From NCBI GenBank assembly GCA_005879505.1, contig VBKQ01000003.1, positions 1-21,214 of the forward strand: DNA of 21,214 bases, in the 5' to 3' direction. Position numbers and translations under genes: made by a program. The notes under the pieces were generated by a model. It was not told the DNA's origin and did no database searches. It was given only the letters and a program-made list of their open reading frames with translations. Positions 7,670 to 14,639 of the stretch are shown piece after piece (position 1 is the stretch's first letter; every line of letters starts with the position of its first letter). Source of the stretch: Deltaproteobacteria bacterium. Its GTDB lineage: Bacteria; Myxococcota; Myxococcia; Myxococcales; 40CM-4-68-19.

Positions 7670-8427
7670 AGGTCCTGGGGATCGATCCTGGTTCGAGGTG
7701 CTGCGGGTTCGGCGTCGTCGAGGACGCGGGAGGGACGCGAGTCCGTCACCTGGCGCACGGTGTGCTGGAGGTCGGCGCAGCCGATGCGATCGAGGAGCGC
7801 CTCCGCGCCCTGCATGAGGGGCTGTCGCGGGAGCTGCTCCGGCATCGCCCGCAGTTCGTCGCGCTCGAGGACGTATTCCACGCGAAGAATGCGCGCTCGG
7901 CGCTCGTGCTCGGGCAGGCGCGGGGCGTGGCCATCCTTGCCGCGGCGCAGGCGGGAGTCCCGGTCCGCAGCTTCGCACCCAGCGTGATCAAGCAGGCTGT
8001 GACTGGAACCGGGCGCGCGGAGAAGCAGCAGGTCGGACGGATGGTGGCGGTGGTGCTCGGGATCCCGCTCCCGGGTCGGCTCGACGCGAGCGATGCCCTG
8101 GCGGCCGCCATCTGCGGCCTGCTGCGTGCGGGGGATCCGGAAGTTGCAGTTGCCCACCCGCGCAGCGACTGGCGCGCGGCCCTCGCGCGGAGGTTCGCGA
8201 AGCGATCGCGCGCCTCTCCGGTATCGTCCTGGAAAAGCGTGAAGATGCGGCAGTGCTCGACGTCCAGGGCGTCGGATACCTCATCCACCTCTCCCTGCAA
8301 TCGATGGCGCACATGCCCCCGGAAGGCGCACGGGCGCAGCTTCGCTGCCACACGCACGTCCGCGAGGATGCGCTGCAGCTGTTCGGCTTCGTCAGCTCCG
8401 AGGAGGAGGAGCTCTTCCGCCTGCTGA
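7666..8427 (+). CDS. ruvC: Holliday junction endonuclease RuvC, with an abnormal read-through tail
   Basis: RuvC cuts Holliday junctions symmetrically during recombination repair. The four acidic catalytic residues are present: D7 (LGIDPGS), E68 (ALEDVFHAKN), D140 and D143 (LDASDALAAAIC). The start GTG overlaps the yebC stop. RuvC normally has about 165-180 residues, but this frame runs for 253. Homologous sequence ends near residue 160 and a plausible native end is R180 at 8203-8205. The last 73 residues are Ser/Arg-rich and are the ruvA region read out of frame. Adding one triplet at the GATC at 8204-8207 to restore GATGATC would give a TGA directly after R180 and an ATG for ruvA. I infer that the normal stop has been lost. 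The catalytic domain itself looks intact. Confidence 0.93.
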   Translation: MKVLGIDPGSRCCGFGVVEDAGGTRVRHLAHGVLEVGAADAIEERLRALHEGLSRELLRHRPQFVALEDVFHAKNARSALVLGQARGVAILAAAQAGVPVRSFAPSVIKQAVTGTGRAEKQQVGRMVAVVLGIPLPGRLDASDALAAAICGLLRAGDPEVAVAHPRSDWRAALARRFAKRSRASPVSSWKSVKMRQCSTSRASDTSSTSPCNRWRTCPRKAHGRSFAATRTSARMRCSCSASSAPRRRSSSAC

Positions 8428-8689
8428 TCGCGGTCTCGGGGCGGAGCGCCTGATGGTCGAGCTCAAGGACCGGATCGCCACCAGCGGTCTCGCCGCCGGT
8501 GCGCGGTCTTCGCAGGCCTCACTCGCCGGCGCGGCGGATGCGGCGTTGCTCTCCGCGCTGGTGAACCTGGGGTACCGCCCGGCGGCGGCAGAGCGCACCG
8601 CAGAGGCGGTGCGGCGAAACCTCGGCGCCGCAGCCCCGCTCGAGGATCAGCTCAGGGAGGCGCTGCGCGTGATCGCCGGAGCGCCGTGA
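8202..8689 (+). pseudogene. ruvA: ruvA remnant: no start codon, internal out-of-frame deletion
   Basis: RuvA binds Holliday junctions as a tetramer and loads the RuvB motors. From 8205 the frame reads IARLSGIVLEKRED... and on to DVQGVGYLIHLSL and THVREDALQLFGF, which is the OB-fold domain I of RuvA, up to LLIAVSG. It then stops (TGA 8451-8453). From 8443 another frame reads AERLMVELKDR and on through the C-terminal, RuvB-binding domain III (LLSALVNLGYRPAAAE) to 8689. The roughly 40 residues that normally join these parts, holding both GVGxK helix-hairpin-helix motifs, are absent, and the two frames do not match (a loss of 3n+1 bases). No ATG, GTG or TTG stands where the Met of MIARLSG is expected; the first in-frame one is GTG 8253, which would cut off the first strands. 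The halves could be translated separately through the TGATG overlap at 8451-8455, but could not bind junctions normally. An assembly error is the main alternative. Confidence 0.82.
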
Positions 8690-9243
8690 AGATCGAGACT
8701 CGGGACCTGACGCCGGAGTCATGGCCGGCGCTGGAGAAGCTCTTCGGCCCCAACGGCGCCTGCGCTGGGTGCTGGTGCATGTGGTGGCGGCTCGGGCCGG
8801 GAGAGACCGTCACCATCGCCAACGGTCCGCGCATGAAACAGCGGCAGAAGTCGCTGGTGCGGAGCGGGGCCTCGCGCGGCGTCCTTGCCTTCGCCGGCGG
8901 CGCGCCGGTCGGCTGGTGCGCCTACGCCAGACGCGTGGATCTCCCCAAGCTGCAGAGGTCGCCCTCACTCGCCTGCGACGACGCCGCGGACGTCTGGAGC
9001 ATCCCCTGCTTCTTCGTCAAGGCCGGTTTTCGGGGCAACGGCATCGCCCGGGCGCTGCTGCGGCACGCGCTGCGCAGCATCCGTCTCGCAGGCGGGCGCA
9101 CCGCCGAGGCCTACCCCGTGCGGCCGCCGGCGACGAACGCGAGCGCGTTCACGGGGACGGTGCCGTTCCTGGAATCGGAGGGCTTCGTCGTCGTCACCTC
9201 GCGCCCGCGCGGGCGGCAGCGGGCGCGGCGCTCCCTCGCTTGA
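8686..9243 (+). CDS. GNAT-family N-acetyltransferase
   Basis: This 185-residue protein would transfer an acetyl group from acetyl-CoA to an unknown amine. The acetyl-CoA loop is [15 protein letters not shown] (111-125). Upstream is the GNAT core strand WSIPCFFV, and near the end comes [15 protein letters not shown]. The N-terminus carries the Cys/Trp-rich motif [10 protein letters not shown] (C26, C29, C31), which marks a widespread subgroup of uncharacterised GNAT enzymes; a metal or thiol role for it is only conjecture. The start GTG overlaps the final TGA of the ruvA remnant (GTGA). The gene thus separates ruvA from ruvB, which usually adjoin. Its link to recombination is positional only. 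Confidence 0.85.
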   Translation: MKIETRDLTPESWPALEKLFGPNGACAGCWCMWWRLGPGETVTIANGPRMKQRQKSLVRSGASRGVLAFAGGAPVGWCAYARRVDLPKLQRSPSLACDDAADVWSIPCFFVKAGFRGNGIARALLRHALRSIRLAGGRTAEAYPVRPPATNASAFTGTVPFLESEGFVVVTSRPRGRQRARRSLA

Positions 9244-9267
9244 GGGTCAAGGTCCCTGTGGTACCTT
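9240..9267 (+). promoter_or_regulatory. Candidate internal promoter for ruvB, possibly leaderless
   Basis: TTGAGG (9240-9245) and TACCTT (9262-9267) are separated by 16 bases. Transcription would start near 9274-9276, at or next to the ruvB ATG (9276). No Shine-Dalgarno sequence precedes that ATG, which fits a leaderless message. The -35 box overlaps the acetyltransferase stop codon. The boxes are imperfect, so this is tentative. Confidence 0.35.
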
Positions 9268-9275
9268 GGCCCGAA

Positions 9276-10310
9276 ATGCGCGAAGAACCGCTCTCCGATC
9301 GCACCACCGCATCAGCCGCTTCCGGCGATGACGCAACCTTCGACCTCACGCTGCGCCCGCGCGACTTCGACGAGGTGGTGGGACAGCGGGCGCTGATCGA
9401 CAACCTCAAGGTCTTCGTCAAGGCAGCGGCCGGCAGGAAAGAGCCGCTGGACCACGTCCTCTTCTGCGGACCGCCGGGCCTGGGCAAGACCTCGCTCGCG
9501 CACGTGATCGCCCACGAGCTCGGCTCGCAGATCCACGTCACTTCCGGCCCGGCGCTGGAACGAAAGGGCGATCTGGCGGGAATCTTGACGAACCTGGCGG
9601 AGAATGACGTTCTCTTCATCGACGAGATCCACCGGATGAACCCGGCGATCGAAGAGAACCTCTATCCGGCGATGGAGAGCTTCACGTTCGACATCGTGAT
9701 CGGAGACGGCGCCGGCGCCAGGGCTTTGAGGCTGCCCCTGAAGAGGTTCACCCTGATCGGCGCGACCACGCGGACCGGGCTGCTGACCGGACCGCTGCGG
9801 GACCGCTTCGGCATCGTCAGCCGGCTCGAATACTACCCTCCGGAGGACCTTCAAGAGATCGTGCGGCGCTCCGCCCTGAAGCTCTCCGTCCGCCTGGACG
9901 AGGGCGGTGCGCGCGAGATCGCCCTCAGGGCGCGCGGCACGCCGAGAATCGCGAATCGCCTGCTGCGGCGGGTGCGCGATTTCGCGGAAGTGGAAGGAGA
10001 CGGCAGGGTCACGAGGAACGTCGCCGATCGCGCGCTGCAGCGCCTGGAAGTGGACGCCGCCGGCCTCGATGCCATGGATCGGAAGATCCTCGTTTCGCTC
10101 ATCGACAAGTTCGGCGGCGGGCCGGTCGGCTTGGAGACTCTCGCCATGGCGGCAGGCGAGCGCGCCGATACGCTGGAGGACGTGTACGAGCCCTATCTGC
10201 TGATGGAGGGCTACCTGGCACGCACGCCGCGCGGGCGCGTCGCCACCCAGCGCGCGTTCGAGCACCTGGGCCGCAAGATGCCTGCCGGGCTCCAGGGATC
10301 GCTGCTCTGA
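9276..10310 (+). CDS. ruvB: Holliday junction branch-migration motor RuvB
   Basis: RuvB is the hexameric AAA+ ATPase that drives branch migration with RuvA. The 344 residues show Walker A GPPGLGKT (65-72), Walker B VLFIDEIH with D116/E117, sensor 1 and arginine finger in [19 protein letters not shown], sensor 2 in [17 protein letters not shown], and the C-terminal winged helix ([14 protein letters not shown] to [10 protein letters not shown]). Length and motifs are normal. The start is ATG at 9276; the open frame extends further upstream, but only through the acetyltransferase gene in another frame. The gene overlaps the next one (TGATG). Its partner ruvA is broken in this sequence, so RuvB as encoded has no obvious loader. 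Confidence 0.97.
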   Translation: MREEPLSDRTTASAASGDDATFDLTLRPRDFDEVVGQRALIDNLKVFVKAAAGRKEPLDHVLFCGPPGLGKTSLAHVIAHELGSQIHVTSGPALERKGDLAGILTNLAENDVLFIDEIHRMNPAIEENLYPAMESFTFDIVIGDGAGARALRLPLKRFTLIGATTRTGLLTGPLRDRFGIVSRLEYYPPEDLQEIVRRSALKLSVRLDEGGAREIALRARGTPRIANRLLRRVRDFAEVEGDGRVTRNVADRALQRLEVDAAGLDAMDRKILVSLIDKFGGGPVGLETLAMAAGERADTLEDVYEPYLLMEGYLARTPRGRVATQRAFEHLGRKMPAGLQGSLL

Positions 10311-11767
10311 TGGCGGCGCCTGGAGAAAAGCGCTCCTTCGCGCAGGACTTCTTCTTCGAGCTGATGCGCGACTCCCAGCGCGTCCGCGCCGTCTACCTCG
10401 CCGAGCGCGAGCGCTGGGTCCGCACCCTGGAGATCAGCGGGCGAGAGGAGATCCTCTTCGAGATGGAGATGCTCCTGCGCGGCCTCGACCGCTTCTTCAA
10501 CCTGCGCAACCTGTTCGGCGATCTGCAGCCTCCGCCGGAGCGCGACTGGAAAGAGGAGCTCAAGGCGGCGCGCGACGCCCTGCACCGCAGCGTCCATCTC
10601 TCCCGCAAGCTCATCGAGCAGCGTCAGGAGCAGGCGTTGCTCTTCCGGAGTTTCGTCGAGGGTTCACTCGCCGACGACCGCGCGCGGGCGCGCCTCGGCG
10701 CAGAGCTGCGCGAGCAGCGGACGCCCGAGGAGTCGCTCTTCCTGCTTCGCACCGGGCTGGTGGCCCACCAAGGCATCCTCGACCACCTGCTCCGCCTCGA
10801 TGGCGCCCCCCAATCGCTGTTCCTCGACGTCGGCCGCGCCCTTCAGCACGAGCTGTTCGTCTCCCGTTACTTCTGCCCGCCGTCGGCGCTGGAGTTCCGC
10901 GCCGAGTACGACCGTATCGGCTCGGTGCTGCTGCTCGAGGGCCTGCGCCTGCTCGACGACGAGAAGAAGCGCAGGGCCTTCGCCCTCGGTCTTCTCGCCT
11001 CGTTCCGCGCCTTGCGATCGCTGCGCTACGTGCCCTCGCCCCCCGCCGCGCATACGCGGCGGGTCCTGGTGATCCTGGCGCTCGTGCGCAGCGAGCTCCA
11101 CGCGCTGGTCGGCTACCTGGAATCGGATCTGCCGCGCCTCTACCCGGGCGCGGGAGCTCCGGTGGCGGCGGGCAAGGCCGCGGCGCAGAAGATCCGCGAT
11201 GTGCTGGCTTCCGTTCCGCCCCTGCTGGCGCAACCGCTCACCGATCGCGCCCAGCTCGATTTCCAGCGGGACAAGCTGGTGGAGGCGACCAAGGAGTGCG
11301 TCGGCATTCTGGCCAATGCCCTGGATCCTGCGATGGGACACTACGCGCTGTTCGAGGACGATGCGGCCCGCACCGATCAGAGCGAGCGGCTGCGCAAGGA
11401 CCTCTGGGTCTTTCGCGAGATGTGCCGCTACACGGCCCATGCCCTGCAGCAGCCGGATGCCACACCGGATGCGGCGGAGCCGTTGCGCCGCTACGCGACC
11501 GAGTTCCGCGATGTGGGTTACCAGCTGTTGCGCCACTCCGACCGCGAGCTGTTCGATCGGTTCCTGGACTTGCTCGAGGGCTGGTCGGGGCGGCGCGGGG
11601 AAAGCACTCAAATCAGGCTGCAGCGATTGCACGACGATTGCCAGCGGTTTGCGGAGATCCTCGAGCGCGCTTTGGAGCTGGTTTCCAAGCGCTCGGAATT
11701 ACAGAAGATCCCCATCGATGAGGCGAGCTACCGGGAGGCGCTTGCCAAAGTGCAGAAGGGGCGATAA
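10310..11767 (+). CDS. Unknown all-helical protein coupled to ruvB
   Basis: I do not recognise this 485-residue protein. It is predicted to be cytoplasmic and almost wholly alpha-helical, rich in Leu, Arg, Glu and Ala, with no signal peptide, membrane segment or nucleotide-binding motif. The N-terminal part has a conserved-looking stretch (SFAQDFFFELMRDSQRVRAV) and the middle has LFVSRYFCPPSALEFRAEYDRIGSVLL. Later parts resemble helical bundles (FREMCRYTAHAL, RHSDRELFDRFLDLLEG). The ATG overlaps the ruvB stop (TGATG), and a hairpin follows the stop codon, so it is the last gene of the yebC-ruv operon. Coupling suggests it is made together with RuvB; a role in DNA repair is inference from position alone. 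Confidence 0.7.
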   Translation: MAAPGEKRSFAQDFFFELMRDSQRVRAVYLAERERWVRTLEISGREEILFEMEMLLRGLDRFFNLRNLFGDLQPPPERDWKEELKAARDALHRSVHLSRKLIEQRQEQALLFRSFVEGSLADDRARARLGAELREQRTPEESLFLLRTGLVAHQGILDHLLRLDGAPQSLFLDVGRALQHELFVSRYFCPPSALEFRAEYDRIGSVLLLEGLRLLDDEKKRRAFALGLLASFRALRSLRYVPSPPAAHTRRVLVILALVRSELHALVGYLESDLPRLYPGAGAPVAAGKAAAQKIRDVLASVPPLLAQPLTDRAQLDFQRDKLVEATKECVGILANALDPAMGHYALFEDDAARTDQSERLRKDLWVFREMCRYTAHALQQPDATPDAAEPLRRYATEFRDVGYQLLRHSDRELFDRFLDLLEGWSGRRGESTQIRLQRLHDDCQRFAEILERALELVSKRSELQKIPIDEASYREALAKVQKGR

Positions 11768-11784
11768 GGGAAGCGCCCTTTATC
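11763..11784 (+). terminator. Hairpin at the end of the yebC-ruv operon
   Basis: GATAAGGG (11763-11770) pairs with CCCTTTATC (11776-11784) apart from one bulged T, around the loop AAGCG. It contains the TAA stop of the last gene and ends in an A/T-rich base. It is well placed for an intrinsic terminator but lacks a long U-tract. Confidence 0.45.
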
Positions 11785-11893
11785 CCGAAGCGTGACAGCG
11801 GTGTCGTATCCGGGCAGGAACTGAACAGCGCCCCATCGCCTGCGGGGCGGGAGCGGACCTCGCCAACTCCTCAGCGTCACTAGATTCATCACT

Positions 11894-11909
11894 CCGGGGC
11901 GTCCCCCGG
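11894..11909 (+). other. Hairpin in the lpxC upstream region
   Basis: The 205-base gap before lpxC (11768-11972) holds no convincing gene. Within it CCGGGG and CCCCGG pair perfectly around the tetraloop CGTC. No U-tract follows. It could be a leader structure of lpxC mRNA or a second terminator part; the function is unknown. No clear promoter boxes were found in the gap. Confidence 0.35.
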
Positions 11910-11972
11910 CACAGTTGTTGCTGAAATGCCGCAGTTGCTGCTGCCGCACCTACCGGAGGAGACGCACCAGGC

Positions 11973-12902
11973 ATGGATCTCCATCCCTTTCGCCAGCGAA
12001 CGTTCAAGCAGCGCGCAGCACTGTCAGGCATCGGGCTCCATTCCGGCGCGGCCGTGCGACTGACGCTGGCGCCTGCTCCGATCGATACCGGACTGGTCTT
12101 CGTCCGCGATGGCATGGAGATTCCCGCCCTCTCGGAGTTCGTGATCGATACGACGCTGAACACCTCGCTCGGCCGCGAGAACGTGCGCATCAGCACCGTC
12201 GAGCACCTGCTCGCGGCGCTCGCGGGATGCGGGATCGACAACGCCTGCATCGAGGTGGAAGGGCCGGAAGTCCCCATCGCCGACGGCAGCGCGGACCCGT
12301 TCGTTGCCTTGGTGCGCGAGGCGGGCGTCCACGAGCAGCGGGCGACGCGGCGCTATCTCCTGATGCGAAGGACCGTGAGCGTCGCGGAAGGGGACAAGCT
12401 CGCGCGGCTCTCACCCGCCCGCGGCCGGTTCGCGATCAACTACACCATCGACTTCAACCATCCGCTGATCTCGGACCAGAGCTATCGCCTGGAGGTCAAC
12501 GAGAAGTCGTTCCAGAAGGAGATCGCGCGGGCGCGGACCTTCGGGTTCAAGCGTGACGTGGAGCGCCTGCTGGGCGCGGGATTGGCCCGGGGCGGGTCGC
12601 TCGCGAACGCGGTGGTGGTCGACGACTTCAACATCCTGAACCCGGAAGGCCTTCGCTATCCGGACGAGTTCGTACGCCACAAGATCCTGGACGCGATGGG
12701 AGACCTGTCGCTGTTCGGGATGCCGGTCATCGGGCAGCTCACCGCGGTGAAGTCGGGTCACTGGCTGAACCAGCAGCTCGTGCGCAAGGTGCTGGCCGAG
12801 AGCGATGCGTGCGAAGTGGTGCAGCCGCGAGCCGCCGACGAGCTGCACGCGCTTCAGGAGAGCTTGCTCCCGGTGCTCGCGCTGGAAGAACAGCTGGCAT
12901 AG
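11973..12902 (+). CDS. lpxC: UDP-3-O-acyl-N-acetylglucosamine deacetylase LpxC
   Basis: LpxC is a zinc enzyme that carries out the first committed step of lipid A synthesis by removing the acetyl group from UDP-3-O-acyl-GlcNAc in the cytoplasm. The 309 residues match the family length. Zinc ligands are H78 (STVEHLLAAL, with catalytic E77), H236 and D240 (EFVRHKILDAMGD); the catalytic His is H263 (KSGHWLNQQL). The opening TFKQRAALSGIGLHSG and the NYTIDFNHPLI and ARTFGFKRDVERL motifs are also typical. The start is ATG at 11973 with GGAGGAG about 11 bases upstream. The gene stands alone and its end overlaps the convergent exchanger gene by 49 bases. It confirms a Gram-negative outer membrane with lipid A. 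Confidence 0.97.
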   Translation: MDLHPFRQRTFKQRAALSGIGLHSGAAVRLTLAPAPIDTGLVFVRDGMEIPALSEFVIDTTLNTSLGRENVRISTVEHLLAALAGCGIDNACIEVEGPEVPIADGSADPFVALVREAGVHEQRATRRYLLMRRTVSVAEGDKLARLSPARGRFAINYTIDFNHPLISDQSYRLEVNEKSFQKEIARARTFGFKRDVERLLGAGLARGGSLANAVVVDDFNILNPEGLRYPDEFVRHKILDAMGDLSLFGMPVIGQLTAVKSGHWLNQQLVRKVLAESDACEVVQPRAADELHALQESLLPVLALEEQLA

Positions 12903-14071
12903 CAGGCGATCCGGGGCAGCTCTCGCCGCCGCCACACCAGCAGCACTAGAGCGAGCGCCGCGTAGGCGATGGCGAAACCGATGCGCACCTGCGTCTGCGG
13001 AAACGGGAACTGCAGCGCGAATAGCGCCAGCAGCGCGATCGCTTCCCAGAGATGAAGGTGGAGATCGGCGAGGACGGCGAAGCCGAGGACGGTCTGAGCT
13101 GCCGTGAGGATGAACTCCTCGGTCTGCCGCGCGTCCAGCGCGATTCCACCGGCGCCGCCTCCTCCGATCGCATAGGCGATGGGAAGGCTCCCCACCAGCA
13201 AGGTCCACTGATTCACCTTCGCGGAGAGCAGGGTCCCCAGCGCGGAATCCTGGTGGCCGCGCAACGCCAGTACCGCCGCGACCAGAAGCTCCGGCGATTC
13301 CGAGGAGACCGGCGCCAGCCACTGCACGAGGAGGAACTCGTCGATGCCCAGCTGCCTGCCGCCCTGCACCAGCGCGGTCGCGAACGGGCCCGCCGCGGAG
13401 AGCACGATCGCGGTCGCGCCGAGCATCAGCCCGATCACCGCGGCGCGCCGGGTGCGCCGGGGCAGATCGCCGATGCGCTTCGCGACGCCGTGAAGCCGGG
13501 GCTCCTCCTGTTCCCCTCGCGCCGCCCGCCACAGATAGGCGAAGAAGATACCCAACAGCACCACCGCGTCGTACCAGGCGATCCGGCGCGTGAAGGGGAC
13601 GACGAGGGAGTAGAGGCTGGCGGCGCCGAGGAACCCCAGCTCGAGCCGGCGAGCTTCCCGCAGGACCACGCCGGTCACCCGCTGCCCGCGGCGGCGCGCG
13701 CCGAAGACGAAGAGCAGGACCACGAAGGGCCATCCGAGCCCGAGCAGCAGCCGGTTGCTGCCCGTCATGTTGGCCGCAGCGTAATGCGCGTTCTCGGGAG
13801 CATGGCCGGCGCTCCAGGCGAAGAACAGGTCGACGGCGTACTCGGGGAGGACGGCGATGACGGCGAGGATCGCCGTGGCGAGGCTGCTGGAGATGTCGCG
13901 GCGCGCCGCTTCCGAGGACCAGACGAGCAGGAAGGCCGAGGCGACCACGGCGGATCCGAAGACGGCGATCGCGGGAGCGGGCGCAAGCTGCACGCCGATC
14001 AGGCGCAGGAGGAGGGCGGGCAGGGCCGCGGTCAGGGCGAGCGCGATCTTGAGCACTGGATCAAACTTCAT
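12854..14071 (-). CDS. Sodium/calcium exchanger-like membrane protein
   Basis: This integral membrane protein of about 405 residues has roughly ten hydrophobic segments, split by a basic cytoplasmic loop (about residues 185-215). Two regions resemble the inverted alpha repeats of cation/calcium exchangers: IAVLPEYAVDLFFAW with ANMTGSNRLLLGLGWP, and SSESPELLVAAVLALRG with GTLLSAKVNQWTLLVGS. Each has the acidic Pro-Glu pair expected for ion binding. It would exchange cations, probably Ca2+, for Na+ or H+ across the inner membrane; the ion is not certain. An ATG at 14071 is preferred over a GTG at 14086, but neither has a strong ribosome-binding site. The last 16 codons are antisense to the end of lpxC. 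It lies 58 bases after the CoA-binding gene on the same strand. Confidence 0.8.
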   Translation of the reverse strand: MKFDPVLKIALALTAALPALLLRLIGVQLAPAPAIAVFGSAVVASAFLLVWSSEAARRDISSSLATAILAVIAVLPEYAVDLFFAWSAGHAPENAHYAAANMTGSNRLLLGLGWPFVVLLFVFGARRRGQRVTGVVLREARRLELGFLGAASLYSLVVPFTRRIAWYDAVVLLGIFFAYLWRAARGEQEEPRLHGVAKRIGDLPRRTRRAAVIGLMLGATAIVLSAAGPFATALVQGGRQLGIDEFLLVQWLAPVSSESPELLVAAVLALRGHQDSALGTLLSAKVNQWTLLVGSLPIAYAIGGGGAGGIALDARQTEEFILTAAQTVLGFAVLADLHLHLWEAIALLALFALQFPFPQTQVRIGFAIAYAALALVLLVWRRRELPRIACYASCSSSASTGSKLS

Positions 14072-14102
14072 AACCCGTGCTGGCACGGTTCGCGCTCAAG
14101 CG

Positions 14103-14132
14103 TAGCCGCGGAGCCGCCTTCGGCGGCGGCTA
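14103..14132 (-). repeat. Inverted-repeat hairpin, copy 2, starting with the CoA-binding gene stop codon
   Basis: TAGCCGC (14103-14109) and GCGGCTA (14126-14132) form the same seven-base arms as the hairpin at 42-74, and the centre CCGCCTTCGGC is shared. An inner GCCGCC/GGCGGC stem is an alternative pairing. The stop TAG of the minus-strand gene is again the first triplet of the stem. It lies between two co-directional genes and has no U-tract. Confidence 0.6.
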
Positions 14133-14567
14133 GATTCCGGGCGGGTTGGAGCTCAGCCCCGACTTGCGGTGCTCCTTGAGCATGCAGCGGTCCATCACGA
14201 CCACCAGACCGGCTTCGCGCGCGCGCCCTGCCGCCGCCTCGTCCACTATCCCCTCCTGCATCCAGACGGCGGGAACGCGCAGCTTGATCGCTTCGTCGAT
14301 GTGGGCGCCCACTTCCGAGCTGCGCCGGAAGTGATCCACGATGTCGACCGCGAACGGGACATCGGAGAGCCGGGCGTAGACCTTCTCGCCGAGGATTTCC
14401 CCGCCGCCCGGACGCACCGGCACGATCCGGTACCCGCAGCCCTGCAGGTACATGGCCACGCTGTAGGAAGGCCGATCCGGGTCGGGCGAGAGCCCCACCA
14501 CCGCGATCGTCTGGACGCGCTGAAGCAGCGCCTTGATCTCGCCGGGACTGGGGTTCTGGAACGCCAA
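14130..14567 (-). CDS. CoA-binding domain protein (YccU-like)
   Basis: This 145-residue protein is a single Rossmann-like CoA-binding domain, as in the succinyl-CoA synthetase alpha subunit. The motifs are IAVVGLSPDPDRPSYSVAMYL (nucleotide loop), GYRIVPVRPGGGEILGEKVYA, VDIVDHFRRSSEV, and AVWMQEGIVDEAA followed by VVMDRCMLKEH. Members of this family bind CoA in the cytoplasm; no reaction is known. The reading frame has no ATG or GTG near its beginning, so the start is TTG at 14567 with a G-rich stretch just before it. It is divergent from the DsbA-like lipoprotein gene, and the two start regions share a 72-base gap. It is followed by a stop-codon hairpin and the exchanger gene. Confidence 0.88.
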   Translation of the reverse strand: MAFQNPSPGEIKALLQRVQTIAVVGLSPDPDRPSYSVAMYLQGCGYRIVPVRPGGGEILGEKVYARLSDVPFAVDIVDHFRRSSEVGAHIDEAIKLRVPAVWMQEGIVDEAAAGRAREAGLVVVMDRCMLKEHRKSGLSSNPPGI

Positions 14568-14581
14568 GAGGCCCCCGATTG

Positions 14582-14610
14582 TTGACGCAGGGGCCGCGCC
14601 CGCCTAGGGT
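14582..14610 (+). promoter_or_regulatory. Sigma-70 type promoter of the SurA-N/DsbA lipoprotein gene
   Basis: TTGACG (14582-14587) and TAGGGT (14605-14610) have the ideal 17-base spacing. Transcription would begin near 14617, leaving a short leader with GGAG (14630-14633) six bases before the ATG at 14640. It probably drives the following proS and pyrF genes too. Confidence 0.6.
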
Positions 14611-14639
14611 GCGCGGTTTACCCGTCCGCGGAGACTGTC

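Noticed and set aside
8253..8453. A separate 66-residue protein starting at GTG 8253
   Set aside because: It is the truncated first domain of RuvA; in-frame RuvA sequence continues upstream of the GTG, so it is better treated as part of the broken ruvA gene.
12411..13733. A 440-codon minus-strand frame across lpxC and the exchanger
   Set aside because: It covers two genes on different strands in unrelated frames and shows no domain.
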